From Edaphochlamys debaryana (taxonomy: Eukaryota > Chlorophyta > Chlorophyceae > Chlamydomonadales), in contig JAEHOE010000075.1 of NCBI GenBank assembly GCA_016858145.1, positions 434,001 to 498,000 of the forward strand: a DNA stretch of 64,000 bases. Reading direction: 5' to 3'. Below, piece after piece: positions 58,209 to 64,000 of the stretch (positions are counted from its first letter, which is position 1; each line of letters begins with the position of its first letter). The position numbers and the translations under genes were made by a program. A model generated the notes under the pieces. That model made no database searches. It saw nothing but the letters and a program-made list of their open reading frames with translations, and was not told the origin of the DNA.

Positions 58209-60600
58209 TCAGAGCCCAAACAGGATGTCGTTCATGAAGTCCCCCCCGGGCGCTCTGGGCCCCAGCATCCGCTCCCGCACGTCCTGCACAAGGCTCCGCT
58301 GCAGCAGAATGGCGGGAGTGAGCATGGCCAGCACATCCCGCAGCGTGCCGTCCTCGAACTCCGCCAGCAGCGCCTTAGCCTCTACCGCGACCGCCTGCCA
58401 CTTGGCCGTGGGCTTGTCACGCCGTTGCTGCATGGGGCGGACGTTGGTGGGAGCGTGAGGGCTTGCCAGGGTAGACGTACCGAGCAGCGAGGAAAGGCAC
58501 TGTAAAACTGCTGCGGAGCTTACGTGCGCGACGTTGCATGTGGGGTCGATGGGGTGGATGATCTTGACCGGGTCCTCGCCCTCCTCCGACACCCAGCAGT
58601 GCCGGTGCCGCAGGATGCTGTGGGGCGGGCCCCAGTCCCCCGCATCCACCGTGACCACCCGCCCCCCCTCCACCGCCGCAACGAGTAGACGCAGGGCCTC
58701 CACGAACAGCCGCACCTGGTAAACCCGGTCGCTGTGGGGGGGAGCATACAGAAGAGAATGTGTGGAGCTGCGGGGAGGCGAGCGAGGCAGCGCCGATTTT
58801 CATGAAACACACCTGCCCTTTGGCCCTTGGCTTTGCAGCTCCTGGTGTGCTGCTAGCACCAGCACCTCCAGCGCCACACTGCCAATGCCGCAGTTGGGTA
58901 CGGCTCCCGCATCCAGCCCGTCGCGCCAGGCCTGGTGGGGGAGGTGGGGAAGAGAAGGGCGGGTAATCAGCTGCACGCTGGAGGCCGATGCAACCCTGCA
59001 CGCCGGATACAGCGAGTATAACCATGACTTGTGTTGGGGGGACGGCCGGTCAGTCTCGTCACCATGACCAGGGCAGGTCGCCCCACCTTGAGCGCGCGGG
59101 CCGCCAGGCGCACGTTTGGGTCCTGCCCACGAACGAACTCAGTGAACGCCCACGAGTCAGCTCGTCCCCGCAGCACCGAGTGCCGTACGCCTCCCGGGTT
59201 GCCGTACACGGACTTCACGAGCACGTCGTGCTGCCGGCGCACCCAGTTGTTGGGGCCTGAGGGACGGACCGAAGGCGGCGGCAGCTGAGGGCATCTATCC
59301 CGCAAGGAGATGGAGGGGGTCGTCCCCGTGCGTCCCCGATTCAATTCCCTCTTAGCTCCTCCCGCGCAGCCACCCACCCTTCGCGACGTCCGGCAGCAGC
59401 AGGAGGTCCACCTTGACCTCCATCTCCCCGAGCGTCAGCTGGAGGGAAGGTGAAGGGAGGCAACCAGCTTGCCCCTGCTGTGCCTTACACCTTCAGCCCC
59501 AGCACTAGCCCAGAGCCCCTTGCCCTACCCGCATGGCGTAGCGGTAGTGCCCCGTCTCAGAGATCTGCGCCTTCCACTCCGGAGCCCGCGCCTGCAGCGC
59601 TTCCCGGACCTGAAGGGAGCGTATGCAGAGGCTTGGGCGGATGAAGCCCAGACCAGAGCCTCGGCCTCTACGACCTGCACTGTTGACCACCCCTTCGGCC
59701 CCACCCTGCGCCGCAGCTCGTTGCCCACGCGGGGGTCGTTGAGCCAGTCCTCCAGGGTGAGCGCCCGGCCGTCCAACTCGAGCACGAAGATCAGGAGGTC
59801 TGAAAGGAGTCGTGATGTGGAAAAGGATCCAGATGTCAGTCAGATGATGGCGGGGAGCGGGAGGTTTCAAGTTGCCCTCCGGCACCCAGAAGGTCCGCAC
59901 CCACCGACGTCGAAGTTCCCCGCCACCATGGTCCCTCGGCCGTAGCTGCCGCCCTTGTGGGCGCGGGACACCTGCGGCCATGTCCGCGGGCGTCACCTCA
60001 AGCCCGCACCCACCACACCCGAAGCCCCTCACCCTCGTCTCGAGTTCCCCCTTTCCGCCGCCATCTAAACCTCCCGCTCTGCGCCCCGCTCTCTACAGCC
60101 CCCAGCACGGACCTTGACTCCGGGCAGCTGCTGCACCAGGGAGTACAGCCGGTCCACCGCCTTCCCCGCCGGCTCCGTCTCCACCACCTCGGCGCTCAGC
60201 TGCTTGGTGAAGTTCTCCCAGAAGCCATCTGCAAACACTCGTCGCTCGGAAGCAGACCCGCTCCACGTGCTCTACGTGCGGGGGCACACCGGGTCAGGCC
60301 CAACTGTCCCAACCCGGGGCCGAGGCGGGCTTGCAGGGCGATTGCAGCCGGGGCACTGACCTGCCCGGCGCCAGGGCTCAACAGGCTCTCGGGAAAGTTT
60401 GAGGTTTTCGCAGCGTACTGCTGGTAAGCGCGCCGCACTAGCCTGGAGGGCTGCTTCTTGTAGCGCCCCTCCGCCTCCGCGAAGCCCAGCACACGCGCGA
60501 CCAGGCTCCGGCCCCGCCCCCTGGCGCGTGGGGTTACGGGCGCAGGCACCGGCCGGCCCGGCACCGCCTGCTGCGGCCGCAGTCCGGAGCGGCCCAGCAT
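58209..60600 (-). CDS. OAS-like nucleotidyltransferase, copy C
   Basis: Ten exons in agreeing phase: 60600-60361, 60271-60113, 59971-59905, 59799-59705, 59609-59529, 59438-59378, 59256-59087, 58931-58813, 58731-58524 and 58427-58209; about 472 aa with no internal stop. Residues 1-80 are Arg/Pro-rich and basic (MLGRSGLRPQQAVPG..., YKKQPSRLVRRAYQQ) and unrelated to copy A; they could be a targeting peptide or nucleic-acid contact. Catalytic core: HKGGSYGRGTMVAGNFDVDL (GS and DxD) and MEVKVDLLLLPD (third Asp). The C-terminal OAS-type domain has GNPGGVRHSVLRGRADSW, AVPNCGIGSVALEVLVL, RVVTVDAGDWGP and KIIHPIDPTCNVAH. All three predicted metal ligands are present, so it is probably active. Product and activator are unknown. 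Confidence 0.9.
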
Positions 60601-61303
60601 GTCGGGCTTAACGAGTTACGCACGCCAGCAAGTGAGCGAGCGTCGCGGTCAACGCCTTTCGGAGTTAGGGTTTGATGCGTCTCTAGCGACTAGTGTCCTC
60701 GGCACACAGTGGAGGCGCGACTTGAGTCAGAAAAACTTTAGCGAGTGCATGTGTTATACCGCGACCGTGCGCGAGATGGCGGTCTAGGACGGGTTCGTCT
60801 TTCGGACGTCGCTGCCCGCCGAGCGGCTACAGTCAGGCGGGCACAGTCGAGTCACGGCATGATACCACTGTGTATCCATTACATCGCAGCATACAGAGCA
60901 TCGCAGTGGAGATCGTACCACAGGCACGTACCCACGGGCCGCGCCAAATCCACTTCCCCCTCCGACACGGCCTTGCTCGTCAATAGTTCTTCCACTGGCA
61001 CATATCGGTCAGAATGACAGCCCTGCGCATCCTCAATAACTGCCGCCGCCGAGTACTCGGGGCACTAGTGCCCCCAGGTGAAACCCGCTCCCGTCCCCGT
61101 TCCCCGCGCAAACCCAGCGCCCGCCGTCAAGGTGAGCCAGGGGACTCCTGCCCGGGTGGCTTATACCTGCGTGGTGAGTAGAGGTGGGGCAGGTGGGGAA
61201 TGCATGGCGTGTCATGGCGCATGGAGAGGCCTGCTCACTGCGCCCATCCAAAGGCAGGACCCTCTCCCCTGCCAACCAGTCCGCTAGCCAGCTGCCCCTT
61301 GCA
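60601..61303. other. Intergenic, no gene recognised
   Basis: Upstream of OAS-C and downstream of the ankyrin gene, both on the minus strand. AT-richer; likely the OAS-C promoter. Confidence 0.5.
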
Positions 61304-64000
61304 CTACGGCCCGCCCATGGCCGGTCGGTCCCACGGGCCGGCCCCCACCCACCACCAGGGCATCTGGCAGCCCGCATTCCACAGTGCGGCCATGACCTCC
61401 TCCTTGGCCTCGCTGCGGAGGGCCAGGCCCGCGGCGTTGTGGCCCACCTGCAAGGGGTGGGAGCAGGCGGGGGGGAGGGGGGGCCTCGTTGCCTCAAAGC
61501 TGGCAGCAGGCTAGCTGATCGGGCGCTACAGGGGATTGCGTGCGCCCCTACTAGGCGCTGAAGGGGACCACGTCCGCAACGAGGAGAGAAAAGTGTGAAT
61601 ATCGGCCCGGCCCACAGGGACGCCCCTACCTCGGTCCTGGCGTGCACGTTGGCGCCCGCCGCCAGCAGCTCCTGCACCACCTCCAGGCGCCCCGCCAGGC
61701 TCGCCACCAGGAGCGGCGTCTCGCGGCCCTGTGGGGGCGCATGGACCCAGTAGTGCACCAGCACGTGTCCCCTGCGTGCTGTGCATTAGACCGACCCAAG
61801 CCCAGCGGCAGCCTGCATCCATGCGCCCACGACCCACCCTGGCCAGCTGCGCCTCGATGTCGGCGCCTGCCCGCAGCAGCAGCCGCACCGCCTCCAGGTG
61901 CCCGGACTTGCAGGCCCTGTGGAGCGGCGTGGAGCCGTCCTGGGGGAAGGGGCAGGGCGGCGGGCGCATTACAGATGGAGGCGTACGTCCTAGCGTTGGC
62001 GTCCGGCAGGCCTGGCATGACGTGAGTCCTGCCTAGTGAAGGGCTCATCCGCGCACCTCGAGGGTCGCCTCCAGGCGGGCCCCCGCCTCGATGAGGGCGC
62101 TGGCTGCCTCCACGCTGCCCGCCAGCGCGGCGCAGTGCAGCGGCGTGTGGCGCTTCTGGGGGCAGATGGCGCAGGCAGCCGCGGGCGGGTGGATGGGTGG
62201 GTGAGTGGGGGGTAGGTGGCTCGGGAAGCGCCTAGCTAGGGTTCTGTCGTGGCCGGGAGTGGTGTCAGGCATGAAAGCGTTCCGGCTGGGTCGGGCGCAT
62301 CCCCATGCGGCCCCCGCCCCGTACCTTGTTGGCCAGCTCCCTGTCCGCCCCTGCGCTCAGCAGCGCCTGCACCACCTCGGTGTGCCCCGCCCGGCAGGCC
62401 AGGGTCAGGGCGGTGTCGCTCCCAGCCTGCGGCGGCGCCCCCCGGACATCGACCAATCGTTACAAAGGGGTTTCAAGGGGCCTAGAATGGAAGGGGTGGT
62501 GGCGCGTCCTGACTCTGCCCGGCCACCCGGTCTGCCCTTGCTTGCTGTGCCGCTCCGTCCCCACCTGGTTGACCGCATCGACCGGGGGCCCCGACGCTCC
62601 CCGCAGCAGCGCGAGGGCGGCCTGCAGGCAGTCGCCCTGGGCGGCGCAGTGGAGGGCCGTGGAGCCGTTCTGAGGGGCCGGGGCGGGTGGGGAGACGGGA
62701 CCAAGTAAGGGGGTGTTCACATGTGACGGGGTTCGTCGGGGTTTGGGCGATGGACGTGGACAACGCTCCTGCGCGCTTGGCCGCAATGAGTTAGCCGGGG
62801 GCCTGCAGATGCCTCATGCTGGGGAAACCTCACGCACCGCTGCGACCGCGCTCTTCCGGGCCCCCGCTGCCATCAGGGCCAGCGCCACCTCCTGGCGGCC
62901 GCACGACAGCGCCGCCAGCAGGGGCGTGCGGCCGTCCTGGGGGCGGGCAGGGCAGCGGGCGAAGGCAACATCATGCGGGGTTCGAACCCATGCAAGCATG
63001 CATGCAGTTCATTGCATGAAAATCTATCTGTGCATGTGGCCCCTCACCTTGCTGGCTGCCTCCATGCTGGCCCCTGCCGCCAGCAGCGCCCTCGCCGCCT
63101 CCAGGCGCCCGGCCTCGCAGGCCAGCCACAGGGGCGTGCAGCCCTCCTGCAGTGGGGCACCGGGGGGGGGGAGGGGGCGTCGGGGGGGCAGCCTTTCTGT
63201 CTGCGTGTACTGCAAGCGGGTCTCCCACTGCCCCTTCCCGCCCCATCCCCTGCCCGCCCCTCGGCGCACCTCGGTGGCCGCCTCCAGCAGTCCGACAGCA
63301 GGGCCCCCCGCTGCTGCCAGCAGGGCCCGGGCCGCCCCCACGTGCCCCGCCTTGCAGGCGAGGTGCAGCGGCGTGTGGCCGTCCTGTACGACAGGGAGCG
63401 GGCTGGGGTAGAGGAGCGTGTGCTAGACCCGTGCACAGCAGCAGTGCTGATCCTCGCACCCACGCACGCACCCGTGTGGCCACCCGGGGGTCCGCCCCTG
63501 CGCCCAGCAGCGCCGCCACCGCCTCCGCACTGCCCCCGGCGGCGGCGCAGGTGAGCGCTGTGGAGCCGTCCTGCGGGGGCGGGGGCAGGACAGGGGGCGG
63601 CTAGGACGGGGAGCAGGACGGCGCCGGGGAGGTGGGTACGTACGGTGTTCCGGTACTGGTGTGTGGGCACGGGCAGTGGCGTGGGCCCCAGCCTCCTCTG
63701 CTGTTCCCTGCACCCCCGCACCTGGCAGGCCGAGTAGCCTAGCAGCGCCGCGGCCCCGCCAGCCGCCCCGGCCGCCTCCACCAGCAGCCGCCCCACCTCC
63801 GCCGCGTCCCCCAGCCGGGCCCAGTGCTGCAGCGCCCGGCGGGGGTCGGCCAGGGCCTCGTCGCGCCACAGCCGCACCTGCGCAGCGGTGGGGAGGGGGG
63901 TGGAGGGACCGTGGGGGAGGGGGCAGAGGGGCCGCATCGTGGGTATCCGCCAACTGACCCCTGCTACCCCCCCCCAAGCGGCCCGCCCCCGCTCACCGTG
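61304..64000 (-). CDS. Ankyrin-repeat protein (5' end beyond window)
   Basis: Eleven exons in the window: 63877-63722, 63570-63472, 63383-63270, 63146-63048, 62936-62838, 62669-62565, 62426-62325, 62155-62057, 61939-61838, 61728-61630 and 61447-61304 (stop). Nine middle exons each encode one ankyrin repeat of 33-38 residues and begin at the same point of the repeat (e.g. DGSTPLHRACKSGHLEAVRL, KRHTPLHCAALAGSVEAASA, EGCTPLWLACEAGRLEAARA). All boundaries are phase 0. The first exon (LWRDEALADPRRALQHWARL) is also helical. The last encodes a capping piece (VGHNAAGLALRSEAKEEVMA) and ends near WDRPAMGGP. A further exon seems to end at the window edge (donor near 63996). Ankyrin arrays mediate protein binding; partners are unknown. 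Confidence 0.92.

Noticed and set aside
62973..62995. tRNA-like GGTTCGAACCC
   Set aside because: No acceptor stem or cloverleaf could be built around it; it lies in an ankyrin-gene intron.
1..64000. CRISPR arrays, bacterial operons, prophage
   Set aside because: Gene structure is spliced and eukaryotic. The only regular arrays are satellites or microsatellites without spacer diversity.

Overview
The window reads as nuclear DNA of a GC-rich eukaryotic alga, most probably a green alga (Chlorophyta). Genes are split by short introns with G-rich donors (GTGAGC, GTGGGG and some GC donors) and C-rich acceptors. The derlin and cytochrome c1 are plant/green-type, there are proline-rich Tyr/Ser segments, a eukaryotic TnpB (Fanzor) relic and a putative ciliary TMEM138-like gene. 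A glaucophyte or haptophyte cannot be excluded from sequence alone. Exons below were assembled by hand from reading frame, splice-site and phase agreement; no searches were run.

Layout. 1-4.9 kb: 3' part of a two-TM membrane protein with a PPxY-rich tail (-). 6.5-7.7 kb: ORF built on 75-bp repeats, and a glyoxal-oxidase-like exon relic. 8.7-10.6 kb: tubulin cofactor B (+). 11.9-15.1 kb: derlin (-), divergent from a BCDIN3/MePCE-type RNA cap methyltransferase at 15.5-19.8 kb (+). 20.6-21.8 kb: Fanzor C-terminal part (-). 22.3-25.9 kb: polytopic membrane protein with an in-frame TGA (+). 26.4-28.5 kb: basic, probably nuclear protein (+). 29.3-30.8 kb: calcineurin-B-like EF-hand protein (+). 31.9-33.9 kb: TMEM138-like protein (-), divergent from cytochrome c1 at 34.6-37.0 kb (+). 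38.4-40.1 kb: USP-like protein (+).

The most interesting part is 41.2-60.6 kb. It holds a family of OAS-like (2'-5'-oligoadenylate synthetase/CD-NTase class) nucleotidyltransferase genes. Copies A (+, 41.2-44.5 kb) and C (-, 58.2-60.6 kb) keep the GS...DxD...D catalytic pattern and an OAS1_C-like C-terminus. Copy B (-, 53.5-55.9 kb) is a pseudogene that looks mosaic between C (5' half) and A (3' half). Two further C-terminal relics lie at 44.9 kb (fused to a copy of the USP last exon) and 56.7 kb (abutting a TsaD relic). Between A and B sits one gene predicted to encode HIT, TsaE and TsaD domains in a single polypeptide (46.4-52.6 kb); one of its introns carries a 182-bp satellite. The convergent arrangement 'TsaD 3' end / OAS 3' end' occurs twice with nearly the same spacing, pointing to block duplication.

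The window ends inside an ankyrin-repeat gene (61.3-64 kb, -) in which almost every repeat is its own phase-0 exon. The housekeeping genes (tRNA t6A modification, ER-associated degradation, tubulin folding, respiration) form no operon-like pathway. The OAS family with its relics is the region that behaves like a rapidly evolving, possibly innate-immune, locus.
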